The notes beneath the pieces were generated by a model that saw nothing but the letters and a program-made list of their open reading frames with translations, was not told the DNA's origin and searched no databases. A DNA stretch of 63,299 nt, from contig JAATFT010000096.1 in the NCBI GenBank assembly GCA_015655075.1, forward strand, positions 1 to 63,299, in the 5' to 3' direction. This stretch comes from Clostridiales bacterium (GTDB lineage Bacteria; Bacillota; Clostridia; Lachnospirales; Lachnospiraceae). Both the position numbers and the translations under genes were made by a program. Each line of letters begins with the position of its first letter. Positions within the stretch are counted from its first letter, which is position 1. Shown one piece after another: positions 1-8,140 of this stretch.

Positions 1-828
1 GCGTCCAACAGATGGCTGCACATGATCTACACCTTTTTCAATATAAGTTTCAAAAGGATAATAGTTTCTTATAGATTCTCCAAAAGCAATTGGCATCGAC
101 ACTCCAATTTTCTTTAGTTCCCTGATACCATTCATATCCTGGGAATGAATCGGTTCTTCAAACCATGCTATATGATACGGTTCGACCAGCTTTGCAAATT
201 TACAGGCATTTTCTACGTCCCAGCGCTGGTTAGCATCAACTGCAATTTCAATATTATCACCTACTGCTTTTCTTACCTTCTCCAGTCTTCTTACATCCCG
301 TTCCATATCTTTTCCATTATCGCTGCCAACTTTAAATTTAATTGTGGTGTAACCTTCTCTAACGTATCTTGTCATATCTTCAACAAGCTCAGAGTCTTCC
401 AATAATAATGAACCTCCTCCTTTATATGCAGCTGCCCAGTCTTTTGTTGCTCCCAAAAATCTATGTAACGGTTTCCCCGCTCTCTGTGCCAATAAGTCTA
501 ACATCAGCAAATCCAGATTTCCAATTTCCACAGCCTGCCCGCTTTGAAATCCATAATTACGGATCTTCCAATAAAGGGATTCCCGCCATTCATTATAACT
601 CTTCATTTCACCGGTCAATATCATGGGAAGTACATTTGTAACAAAACTTCTGTTAACGGTAAGATGTGCACAGAAGCCTTCACTGTCACGTAATTCTATA
701 CAGCCTTGTTCCGGTGCATATTTCCCGAATCCTCCGGTACCGTCTTTAAAAACCTTAGGTAATGGAATAGGATGGAAATTATAAAAAACAGCACGTGTAA
801 ATCTAATTTTGTCATCAAAGCTAAACAT
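1..828 (-). CDS. Mandelate racemase/muconate lactonizing enzyme family protein (3' end beyond window)
   Basis: Enolase-superfamily enzyme that would abstract a proton alpha to a carboxylate on a metal-bound acid or sugar acid; the substrate cannot be told. The first 276 residues are visible and the C-terminus lies outside the window. The MR/MLE active-site set is present: K164-x-K166 in KFKVG (general base), D198 with N200 in VDAN, and E224 in WFEEP as metal ligands, then a GES motif. The ATG follows an AGGAGG ribosome site after a short spacer. It lies on the same strand as the SDR dehydrogenase at 4795-5538 and the regulator at 5802-7703, which suggests one catabolic cluster split by the GC-rich insert between them. 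The family call is firm; the substrate is not. Confidence 0.9.
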   Translation of the reverse strand, partial: MFSFDDKIRFTRAVFYNFHPIPLPKVFKDGTGGFGKYAPEQGCIELRDSEGFCAHLTVNRSFVTNVLPMILTGEMKSYNEWRESLYWKIRNYGFQSGQAVEIGNLDLLMLDLLAQRAGKPLHRFLGATKDWAAAYKGGGSLLLEDSELVEDMTRYVREGYTTIKFKVGSDNGKDMERDVRRLEKVRKAVGDNIEIAVDANQRWDVENACKFAKLVEPYHIAWFEEPIHSQDMNGIRELKKIGVSMPIAFGESIRNYYPFETYIEKGVDHVQPSVGR

Positions 829-1204
829 ATACTACCTCCTAAGTTGCTTTTTAATCATAAATCCTAAATATAAAGCATATAAAATGTAAATAATTATACA
901 TTTTATTTCTTTTTTATATTGTTTTATGTGTAATATGCCTTATTTTTTTATGTTTTAATATTATATTTTATACACATTAAATACAATTGACATTACTGCT
1001 AATATATAAGTATTTTTTTATTTACTATCAACATTTAAACGTAATTTTGAATGAAATCTTTCATATTGTATTTCATATATTTCATTAATTTATCCTGCAT
1101 TATTCATCACATCATCTACCGGCACTGTACACCGCATAATAACCGTATTTTACACGATATTACATTTCACTAAAAAAGTGAAACATCATTGAAAATTTAA
1201 CAAA
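829..1204. other. AT-rich intergenic region ending at the insert junction
   Basis: About 375 bases, very AT-rich, with no plausible gene. It should hold the promoter of the enolase-superfamily gene read leftwards, but I cannot place a convincing -35/-10 pair. A small hairpin with TTTCACT and AGTGAAA arms lies at about 1166-1184. Composition changes sharply just after an A-run at about 1200, where GC-rich DNA begins. Confidence 0.5.
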
Positions 1205-1369
1205 AAAAAGGGGGCGGCGTCCTTTTGCTTTCTGAGATGATGGATCAGCAGGATGGCGATCCCATGCTTGTCCGCCAGCTTCTTGAGGGTGGTCAGGTAC
1301 AGTGTTAGTCGCTGGCGTAGGAGAGGTCGATGCCGGGCCTGTGGATCATCTGCAGGGTATCAGTTCCAG
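1205..1369 (-). pseudogene. Remnant of AAA-family (RepA/RecA-like) ATPase of a mobile element
   Basis: Read leftwards, two short frames give DTLQMIHRPGIDLSYASD and, after a stop and frameshift, YLTTLKKLADKHGIAILLIHH followed by LRK. This resembles the late core of RepA-like AAA ATPases found in plasmids and integrated elements of Firmicutes, where a hydrophobic strand ends in a HHLRK motif. Both the start and end of the gene are missing. The fragment sits exactly at the left edge of the GC-rich insert, so it probably marks the element that brought the iron genes. Homology is by eye from about 45 residues. Confidence 0.55.
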
Positions 1370-1648
1370 CAAGCCCGGTCCGCCATGATCGAATACATCA
1401 CCATGCCGGACCCGGAGGATGCAAAGAAGTACATCTTCGCGGGCGGATGGTTTTCGACTCCATCGCGGCGTTTGCTTGCTACTATAGCAAACCATGGAAT
1501 GAATAGAGTTATAAGTTTCATGGACTTTTGCGGACGGATTGTCCGGGACAGCATATTGAAAAACACACAAAAAACAATTATAATGAAACTATGTTTCAAT
1601 AAGCCCTTAAAAGAACCGGATATCCTTATGCAAAACGGAGGGGTCGGC

Positions 1649-2035
1649 ATGGAAGTCACATTGGGAACGGCTGATTTAAAGCAAATATTCCATACGCCCA
1701 AAGAAGCCTATGCGCTTTTGTGGGAATCCGAGCCGGGCATCGGCAAGGCGACGATACACCGGGTGTACCATCTTCTAATGGAATTGGGCTTTGCCCGGCG
1801 TTTGGAAGTGGGTGACGGCCTGTTCCGGTACGAGATCTGCACCCAAAACAGCGGAACTCATACGCAACATCATCTGATCTGCTCCGAATGAGGTTCGGTG
1901 CAGGATATGCCGGAGGATATACTGAAGGATATGGAGCGGCAGGTAGAGGAAAAGTACGGCTTTACTGTGAAAGACCACAGGGTGCAGCTTTTGGGCCGCT
2001 GTAAAAGATGCAAAAACAGGAAAACACAGAACTGA
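1649..2035 (+). pseudogene. Fur-family metal regulator, broken by an in-frame TGA
   Basis: The frame from the ATG at 1649 carries the Fur winged-helix signature: GIGKATIHRVYHLLMELG, then a GDG-x-RYE segment, then HHLIC. At 1889-1891 a TGA replaces what should be the second cysteine of the CxxC zinc site (CSE-stop-GS). After it the same frame stays open for 47 codons with normal Fur C-terminal sequence (EKYGFTVKDH, then CKRC) and ends at 2033-2035. The N-terminal helices before the recognition region look shortened. It overlaps the start region of the AraC gene. Most likely a recent nonsense mutation in an acquired iron regulator. A selenocysteine reading is considered under findings and is not favoured. 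Confidence 0.75.
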
Positions 2036-2058
2036 ACAAATTTAGGAAGGTGTTAGCA

Positions 2059-2898
2059 TTGGACATCAGCATTCATCAACTCTCAGATTATTACGCGCAT
2101 GCGCCCGTAACGTTTTTTGATATTTTCACCCCCGGCATCCCGCCGGGAGCCAGGCAAATCAACTGGAGAACCAGTAAGAATGGCGCGGGCCTTGTTTTTC
2201 CTTTGACAGGCAGCTCCCGATATACCGTGAACGGCACACCCTATGTCCTGAAGCCCGGCGTGGTCCTTCACGCGGGACCGGATATACCGATATCCAAGGA
2301 AGTGATCGGCGATATCTATTGGCAGTACGCCTTGATCCATTACCAGATACCCAAAGAAGAAATACCCGGGTTTCCGCTTTTTCACGATCATTTTCTCATT
2401 AACACAGGGATCGATACCAGGCTTGTCAACCTGATCGGCCAGCTTCGCCAGAGCCATGCCTCGCCGGATGGTATGGCGGCATTGAAGTCCAGAGTCCTGT
2501 TCATGAGCCTGATGGAAGAAATGATCGCTTCGGCCAAAAGGCAACTTCATGACGACAATGCCGAATTGATGGCACAGGCCGTTGAATACATACGAAAAAA
2601 TTATGCCGATCCGATTTCCATCGCAAAAATATCCGCGCAATTCGGAATGGAAAGGCGCCGGTTTGCCTATTTGTTTGAACGGCACGCGGGGCTAAGCCCG
2701 GTCTGCTATCTGACCGAGTGCCGCATACGCCGGTCGAAAGAACTGCTTCTAACCTGCGGGTGCCCCATATCGCAGGTGGCCGAGTGCGTGGGATACGCGG
2801 ACAGCTTTTATTTCAGCAGGCTGTTCAAGAAACAAACCGGCCTTTCTCCAACGGAATTCCGCCAAAAAGCCAGGGAGAATCCATGGAGCATTTTATAG
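2059..2898 (+). CDS. AraC-family transcriptional regulator of iron-siderophore uptake (inferred)
   Basis: 279-residue regulator with an N-terminal cupin-like sensing domain (about 1-150) and a C-terminal pair of helix-turn-helix motifs (about 180-275). The second helix shows the AraC signature VGYADSFYFSRLFKKQTGLSP. I start it at the TTG at 2059 because an AGGAAGG site ends 8 bases before it; an in-frame ATG at 2008 lacks such a site and overlaps the Fur relic. It is followed at 3087 by a siderophore-binding lipoprotein on the same strand. That resembles the Bacillus Btr arrangement, in which an AraC protein activates siderophore uptake. GC content is clearly above the genome background. The ligand is unknown. 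Confidence 0.85.
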   Translation: MDISIHQLSDYYAHAPVTFFDIFTPGIPPGARQINWRTSKNGAGLVFPLTGSSRYTVNGTPYVLKPGVVLHAGPDIPISKEVIGDIYWQYALIHYQIPKEEIPGFPLFHDHFLINTGIDTRLVNLIGQLRQSHASPDGMAALKSRVLFMSLMEEMIASAKRQLHDDNAELMAQAVEYIRKNYADPISIAKISAQFGMERRRFAYLFERHAGLSPVCYLTECRIRRSKELLLTCGCPISQVAECVGYADSFYFSRLFKKQTGLSPTEFRQKARENPWSIL

Positions 2899-3010
2899 GA
2901 ACAGCCATCCGGGAACCCGATGAGTCGGCATGAACTGACGCGCTTCAGCAAAAGTCCATGCGAATTGCGGCATTGTAAATGTGTCCATTCCAATATGCGG
3001 TGTGCTTTGG

Positions 3011-3047
3011 TATACTATTACTTGATATTGAAACCCGATTTCAATAT
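3011..3047 (+). promoter_or_regulatory. Probable -10 (TATACT) and 9-bp palindromic operator before the siderophore-binding gene
   Basis: A TATACT lies at 3011-3016. Just downstream is a perfect inverted repeat, ATATTGAAA and TTTCAATAT, separated by CCCGA (3025-3047). It would cover the start of the transcript, so a repressor of the Fur or AraC type could block initiation there. No good -35 is visible. Assignment to a particular regulator is inference. Confidence 0.5.
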
Positions 3048-3086
3048 TGAGTTAGTCTCATCAAGCTAAATGGAGGAAAAAAGACA

Positions 3087-4121
3087 ATGAAAAGATTTGT
3101 AGGGCTGATGCTCTCTCTCGCCCTGTTAATGGGCATATTGGCGGGATGCGCCGACACAACCGCGGACAGCGACACACCGCCGCCGGAAAGCTCCGCCCCG
3201 GTGACGCAAACAGAAACGCCGGAAGCAACCGGCGATAACGATGCGGAGGAAGTGGCCTGGCCGAGGACGATCACGGACAGTTTGGGCGAACAAATTACCC
3301 TGGAGAAAAAGCCTGAACGGGTTGCGGTCCTGGATTTTGGTTTTATTGAAATAATGTACGCGCTGGATGTGCCGCCCTTTGCGTCCATTATCGCTGAGCA
3401 AACGATAAAAGGGTTTGGAACCTTGCAGCAATATGCCGCGGATACGCAGGTTGTAGATATCGGGGCGCTCAGGGGGTTGAATCTTGAACTGCTGGCGGAG
3501 CTGGCGCCCGACCTGATTCTGATGACAGCCGAACCGGAGCATCTGGATATGACTACATATGAGGCGGTTTCCAAAATCGCGCCCGTGGTGGGGCTCAATA
3601 TTCCTGACTGGAAGGAACAACTGCGCACTTTTGCCGAAATCTTCGGCGAAGAGGAAAGGGCGGAGGCATATATTTCTGATACCGAAGCTCTGATTGCGCA
3701 ATCAAGAGAAAAGCTGGCCGAATTCAGTGGCAAAACGGTGGCGCTCCTATTCGAACGCCAAGTCAATCCGGGCGAATTTGTGATTACCGGCTCCACGGAA
3801 AATCCCGTGTGGTTTGATGCCGAAAACGGCCTTGGGCTGACGCCGCCGCAGGGGTATCCCGAGGCGCAGGAATTCATATCTCTGGAGGGCCTGGCGGAAA
3901 TGAACCCGGATTACCTGTTCCTGTTCGGGAGCGTAATGAAGGAAGGAGAAGAATATACTCAATTCTATTCGTCTGAAGAAACGAAGGCTTCCTCGGTGTG
4001 GCAGTCGCTGAACTGCGTGAAAAACGGGCAGGTGTATTACCTTGACGCAGCGGTGCGGGCGGCCGGTCCCATGGGTATCAAGCTTGGAATTGAAACCATC
4101 ATCGAGAGCATGATCGAGTAA
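3087..4121 (+). CDS. Iron-siderophore ABC transporter substrate-binding lipoprotein
   Basis: 344-residue periplasmic-binding-type protein of the FecB/YclQ class, expected to capture ferric siderophores outside the membrane. The signal peptide ends in a lipobox with the lipid-anchored Cys21 (LAGC), followed by an acidic, Pro/Thr-rich linker. The mature part starts with ITDSLGEQITLEKKPERVAVL, the usual opening of this family, and includes the helical-backbone segment around LAELAPDLIL. Ribosome site GGAGG precedes the ATG. It appears complete, yet its permease at 4246 is broken and no ATPase gene follows. It would therefore need transporter parts encoded elsewhere, or it is a stranded relic. 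High GC marks it as part of the insert. Confidence 0.9.
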   Translation: MKRFVGLMLSLALLMGILAGCADTTADSDTPPPESSAPVTQTETPEATGDNDAEEVAWPRTITDSLGEQITLEKKPERVAVLDFGFIEIMYALDVPPFASIIAEQTIKGFGTLQQYAADTQVVDIGALRGLNLELLAELAPDLILMTAEPEHLDMTTYEAVSKIAPVVGLNIPDWKEQLRTFAEIFGEEERAEAYISDTEALIAQSREKLAEFSGKTVALLFERQVNPGEFVITGSTENPVWFDAENGLGLTPPQGYPEAQEFISLEGLAEMNPDYLFLFGSVMKEGEEYTQFYSSEETKASSVWQSLNCVKNGQVYYLDAAVRAAGPMGIKLGIETIIESMIE

Positions 4122-4138
4122 GACCCCTCATGCTTACC

Positions 4139-4182
4139 AAAAGCCGGGCGCCGCTTTCAGCCAAAGTCTGCGTCCGGCTTTT
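4139..4182 (+). terminator. Rho-independent terminator after the siderophore-binding gene
   Basis: AAAAGCCGG at 4139 pairs with CCGGCTTTT ending at 4182, with a GC-rich interior that also folds. It lies 18 bases after the stop codon. The T tract is short, so termination may be partial and leave some read-through into the permease remnant. Confidence 0.65.
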
Positions 4183-4245
4183 ACTGTTCCGGCACAATCA
4201 CAGATCGACGTTTCGGCATGCGACAGGGAGAAGATATACATATCA

Positions 4246-4761
4246 ATGACCCGCTTCAAAATCCCGGCAGCGCCGGTTCAGACAAACCAACAAAAGAAAA
4301 AAGGCCGTGCATGGGCCGCATGGCTGATTATTGTATTCGGAACGGGGCTGCTTATCCTGCTCATGGCGTTTTCCATTACCAAGGGAGCGGCGGGCATTCC
4401 GCTCTCTGCGGTGTGGGACTCCTTGTTTCACTTTGACTCCGAGAATACCCATCACCTCATCGTGGTGGATTTGCGCCTGCCCCGGGTCATTGCCAGCGCC
4501 CTGGTGTGCGCGGCCTTTGCCGTGGCGGGGGCCGTCATGCAGGGAATGACGCGATACCCTCTGGCGGATTCCGGACTTTTGGGCCTCAACGCGGGAGCGG
4601 GTTTCGCCCTCTCTATCTGCTTTGCCTTCTTCCCTAGGCTTTCTTACCTTCAGATCATCCTGTTCGCCTTTTTAGGGGCGGCCTTGGGCGCGTGTCTGGT
4701 CAACGGCATCGCATCCCTGCGGCGGGGCGGCTCCCATGCGTCTGGTGCTGGAACGGTATGA
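4246..4761 (+). pseudogene. FecCD-type siderophore permease, truncated and frameshifted
   Basis: The first about 160 residues of a permease that is normally about 330. Recognisable parts are the first membrane helix, the LRLPRVIASALVCAAFAVAG segment and the NAGAGFALSI helix, as in FecC/FecD/BtuC proteins that carry ferric siderophores across the membrane. Around 4728-4733 the frame slips: another frame continues with PMRLVL, the expected FecCD sequence, while the ORF runs into a stop at 4759. All homology ends by about 4752, where the insert meets the SDR gene. The second half and the ATPase are gone, so the transporter cannot work. The start is weakly supported, with a GGGAG site about 15 bases upstream. 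Confidence 0.85.
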
Positions 4762-4794
4762 TCAGTATCAAGAACCGTTATTCTATGAACCGCA

Positions 4795-5538
4795 TTAGCA
4801 GTCAACTCCGCCGTCAACCCGTAAAAGCTGTCCGGTGATAAAGGAGGAGTCTTCTGTGGCAAAAAACAGCGCTGTGGTCCCGATTTCTCTGCCCTGACCA
4901 ATCCGTTTCAAAGGGGACATTTCTCTCATCCCTTCCGCAGCGGCTTCCCCGCCTACGCTGTCGAGCATCGCCGTAATGATTGCTCCAGGCAAAATGGCGT
5001 TTACCCTGATTTCCGGACCCAATTCACGGGCAAGCGCTTTTGTCAATCCGTTTATCGCATGCTTTGAGGTGCAATAGGCAGCCGCACCCCATCTTGCTGA
5101 GGTACCCGCGACAGACCCTGTGTTGATGATACAGCCTTTTTCCTTGGCTTTCATGATGGGAGCAACCTTTTTTGATAAAAGCAAAGCTGCTGTAAGGTTG
5201 ACCTGCATGATTTTATCCCATTCTTCAATGGAAATATCCATTGAGCTTTTAATGCTAAGCAGCCCTGCGTTATTGAATAATATGTCAACAGTCCCATACC
5301 GCGTAAGCGTCTCATCTACAATTTTATCTAATGACTGCCTGTCAGAGAGGTCAGCAATTACATAGGACGCTTCATCACCGCTGTTTTTGATTTTCTCCAC
5401 GACTTCCTTCGCTCTCTTTTCATCTCTTCCGGTGATCACAACCTTTGCGCCTTCTTCTGCAAACACATAAGCGGTATCTCTGCCCATTCCTGAAGTTGCT
5501 CCGGTGATAATCGCTACTTTTCCGTCTAATCTACCCAC
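4795..5538 (-). CDS. SDR-family NAD(P)-dependent oxidoreductase
   Basis: 247-residue classical short-chain dehydrogenase. The N-terminal Rossmann motif is TGATSGMG, followed by NNAG at about residue 90, the catalytic YCTSK (Tyr and Lys of YxxxK) at about 155, and a C-terminal ITGQLLRVDGG typical of FabG-like members. Start is a GTG with GGAGG 8 bases upstream. It probably oxidises or reduces a hydroxy group on a sugar acid, given the neighbouring enolase-superfamily gene and PrpR-type regulator, but this is inference. Its stop codon lies immediately at the right edge of the GC-rich insert, so anything formerly downstream has been displaced. Confidence 0.9.
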   Translation of the reverse strand: MGRLDGKVAIITGATSGMGRDTAYVFAEEGAKVVITGRDEKRAKEVVEKIKNSGDEASYVIADLSDRQSLDKIVDETLTRYGTVDILFNNAGLLSIKSSMDISIEEWDKIMQVNLTAALLLSKKVAPIMKAKEKGCIINTGSVAGTSARWGAAAYCTSKHAINGLTKALARELGPEIRVNAILPGAIITAMLDSVGGEAAAEGMREMSPLKRIGQGREIGTTALFFATEDSSFITGQLLRVDGGVDC

Positions 5539-5801
5539 TTTTTTTGCCTCCTTGATTTTTATAATGTCATGTTCGTTTAGATAGTTATTATTTTAACAAT
5601 CTATGATTATTTTACATTATTTTCGAGATAATTTCAATCATTTTGGCAAATAAAATTTTGATTGTTTTTGTCAATAATTTTTTATGGGTAAATACTGCTT
5701 GCCGATTGCCTTGCAAACCATTGATATTACTGTGTTTTTCCAAGTCCCATAATTCCATTCCGACCAATTGGAGTGGTGGTTGGTGCCTTAATTCAGGTTT
5801 A

Positions 5802-7703
5802 TTAATCAATTATATTAAATTTTTTCATATATCTCCATAGTGTTGAGGTGCTTATACCCAATTCCTTTGATGTTAATTTACGATTCCCTTTAAAACGTCG
5901 TAAAGTTTCCATGATTAGTTCGGCATATGGATCTGTGGAAATAACTAGATTTTCCTCTATTTCTCCATTATACAAAGAAGAATAAACTTCTTTCATCAGA
6001 TCACTGACAAACTGTTCTGTGATTCTCCTTTTACCGACTGTCAATACCATCCTTTCACAGAAACCTTCCAATTGATCATCATTACCTATCCATGGATAAT
6101 TCACTAAGAATCTTTTTGCTTCTTTAGTAAGTTTATAATATCTTGATAATTGCTCAGAAAACTTTTTTAAATAATTATCAATTTTCACTTCTAAATCTTC
6201 TTTTCTTTTTCTTAACGGAGGAATATTTAATGATAAGCTGCTAAATATATAAAACAGGTCATTTCTAAACTTACCGGCCAGCATTAAATTTATTAAATCA
6301 TTTGAAGCAGAAGCAATTATTCTTGTATCAATTACTTTAATCTTTTCCATATCATTTCTAACCAGGGTTTTATTGCGTATGGCTTTTATAAGCTGATATT
6401 GTCCAAGTAAGCTTAATTTATCTATTGCATTTATATGTAGAGTTCCCAGATTAGCCATTCCTACAGCACCAAGATATTTTTCATTATTGATGTTTGCTTT
6501 CTCGTCACCAAATAAAAGTCGTAATTGTTCCACTTCTGTCAAACCGGTTATATTTACTGAAATATATGGTCCATTCTTTCTCAAGCTATGATTGTGTATG
6601 CTTTGTGCAAAGATTTCTTTTTCTGTCCCGCTTTCTCCAATAAGTAATATTGGACTTGATGATTGAGCAAAGACTTTGGCCAATTCAACTGTATCGTTCA
6701 TTGCTTCTGATACCTTTATAATGTCGTCAAATGTATTAAATGCTACATATCCCCGCAAATATTTTTCTTTTATCTGGCTTGCTTCTACATTTTCTGATTT
6801 TTTTACACGGTTACAAGAAAAAATCGCTCCATCAATCTTTCCATCAACTATAATCGGAGCCATTATGATAACAAGTCCAACATTGTTAATTGTAAGAAAA
6901 GTAGTATAGTTTTCCTCCTCTTCATTTAAAACTTTTTCTACAGAAACTTCATCTAGTTCTTTTATAATATCCGTAATTTTTAGTCCAATTATTTTCTTCG
7001 CTGAAAAATTCATAATAGACTCAATAATATGATTATAATCGGTAATAATTCCTTTCATGTTGGTTCTTATAATACCGGCGAACGAACAATCCATAAGAGT
7101 AGATATATGTGCATTGGTTCTTTTTTCTAATTCACTTGCATAATATAGCTTTTTAGCCGTGTGAAGTGCATTACGAATTGATTCTTCAGTACCCGTCAGG
7201 AATATAGATGGGATTCCTAATTCATATGCAACCTGCATACCCATTTCACCACTTATAATAATCTCAGCTCCGTCTACTGCTGCCTGTCTTACTGCTGAAT
7301 TGATTTTTGAAAAATCGTCCAGAAGGTAAGTATTTAGCTGAATCCCATATAATTCATTAAAATGCTTCATATCACAGAGCATATTTTTTATTCCGATAAT
7401 TGCAATTACAGGAAAAGGGTTAATAAGTATCTTTTTTGCTTTCACAATTAGTAACCCGACTTCTTGTGCAGTTAAGACTATCTCATTAATAGGAACATTT
7501 GTAAATTTTTTTATCAAAGCTGCTTGAGTCCCTCTGGCAACAATAATACTGCTTCCTCCTTTAATTGCTTCTCTTGCCTCTGCTACTACATCTGCTGACG
7601 TGACTTTTTTAACGTAATTTACATAGTAATTTTCTTCCTTTAATATCTCTATTGTGTCAATATACATCATTTCATTTGGAACTAATACTGCAATTCCTGA
7701 CAT
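5802..7703 (-). CDS. PrpR N-terminal domain / PAS / degenerate sigma54-activator AAA+ regulator
   Basis: 633-residue regulator. Residues about 1-190 match the PrpR N-terminal sensor, about 200-310 a PAS-like domain, about 325-560 an AAA+ domain of the sigma54 enhancer-binding type, and the last 45 a Fis-like helix-turn-helix (LTSKELGISTSTLWRYMKKF). The AAA+ core is crippled. Walker A reads GESGTEKE instead of GESGTGKE (G356 onward), the GAFTGA loop that contacts sigma54 is replaced by ANINN-type residues, and the Walker B DE is NA (HINAIDKL). It keeps FRNDLFYIFSSLSLNIPPLR. It probably binds DNA and senses an effector but should not remodel sigma54 holoenzyme. Good AGGAGG site before the ATG. 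Likely controls the adjacent SDR and enolase-superfamily genes. Confidence 0.88.
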   Translation of the reverse strand: MSGIAVLVPNEMMYIDTIEILKEENYYVNYVKKVTSADVVAEAREAIKGGSSIIVARGTQAALIKKFTNVPINEIVLTAQEVGLLIVKAKKILINPFPVIAIIGIKNMLCDMKHFNELYGIQLNTYLLDDFSKINSAVRQAAVDGAEIIISGEMGMQVAYELGIPSIFLTGTEESIRNALHTAKKLYYASELEKRTNAHISTLMDCSFAGIIRTNMKGIITDYNHIIESIMNFSAKKIIGLKITDIIKELDEVSVEKVLNEEEENYTTFLTINNVGLVIIMAPIIVDGKIDGAIFSCNRVKKSENVEASQIKEKYLRGYVAFNTFDDIIKVSEAMNDTVELAKVFAQSSSPILLIGESGTEKEIFAQSIHNHSLRKNGPYISVNITGLTEVEQLRLLFGDEKANINNEKYLGAVGMANLGTLHINAIDKLSLLGQYQLIKAIRNKTLVRNDMEKIKVIDTRIIASASNDLINLMLAGKFRNDLFYIFSSLSLNIPPLRKRKEDLEVKIDNYLKKFSEQLSRYYKLTKEAKRFLVNYPWIGNDDQLEGFCERMVLTVGKRRITEQFVSDLMKEVYSSLYNGEIEENLVISTDPYAELIMETLRRFKGNRKLTSKELGISTSTLWRYMKKFNIID

Positions 7704-7939
7704 TGTTATTTCCTCCTAAATATGACATAATTTCATGTTAATTACATAAGTATATCCTAAAATCCCTATAGAAATTATACCTACACGGGTTCATTTAGGT
7801 TAAATGCTTTATATAACTTTGTTCCTTCCCGGATCAAGGCTGTTTTATATTATCACATAAATACCACGTTACTTATGCTTATTATATGCCGAAATTCCTA
7901 TTTCTTCAATACTCCAATATACCTCTTTGTTTCACTTTA

Positions 7940-7997
7940 GTTACAGTTCAGCCTTACGGCTGAACCGTAACTAATGATGCACAGAAATTATGCATTG
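7940..7997. repeat. Repeat family C, short copy (GTTACAGTTCAGCC palindrome)
   Basis: GTTACAGTTCAGCC and GGCTGAACCGTAAC face each other with only TTAC between, followed by ATGATGCACAGAAATTATGC. The same arrangement opens the 154-bp copy at 43464-43617. It stands between the PrpR-type regulator and the opp operon, and nothing else is seen in that 430-base gap apart from the opp terminator. Confidence 0.75.
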
Positions 7998-8022
7998 AAA
8001 TAAATTTCCAGTATTAAAAAGT

Positions 8023-8080
8023 CAAAAAAGAAGAGAGTAGATAATTTACTGACATAATGTCAGCAAATTGTCTACTCTCG
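8023..8080 (-). terminator. Terminator of the opp operon
   Basis: GAGAGTAG at 8033 and CTACTCTC ending at 8079 form the base of a long hairpin with further pairing inside. On the minus strand it is followed by a T-rich tract (complement of the A-run at 8024-8029). It lies about 60 bases beyond the oppA stop codon, as expected for the end of a leftward operon. Confidence 0.8.
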
Positions 8081-8140
8081 TTATTATATGATGCATTCTA
8101 CTTTTCAGAAATGAATCTGGCCAGTACTGCTATCAGAGAA

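Noticed and set aside
1253..1891. 212-residue open frame running through the insert start
   Set aside because: Its first half is the opposite strand of the ATPase relic and unrelated sequence; only the part after 1649 is Fur-like, so it is not one protein.
4218..4549. Alternative short frames over the permease
   Set aside because: They are out-of-frame readings of the FecCD remnant and show no family features.
5612..5809. 65-residue frames on both strands between the SDR gene and the PrpR-type gene
   Set aside because: No ribosome site, no family resemblance, very AT-rich; treated as spacer.
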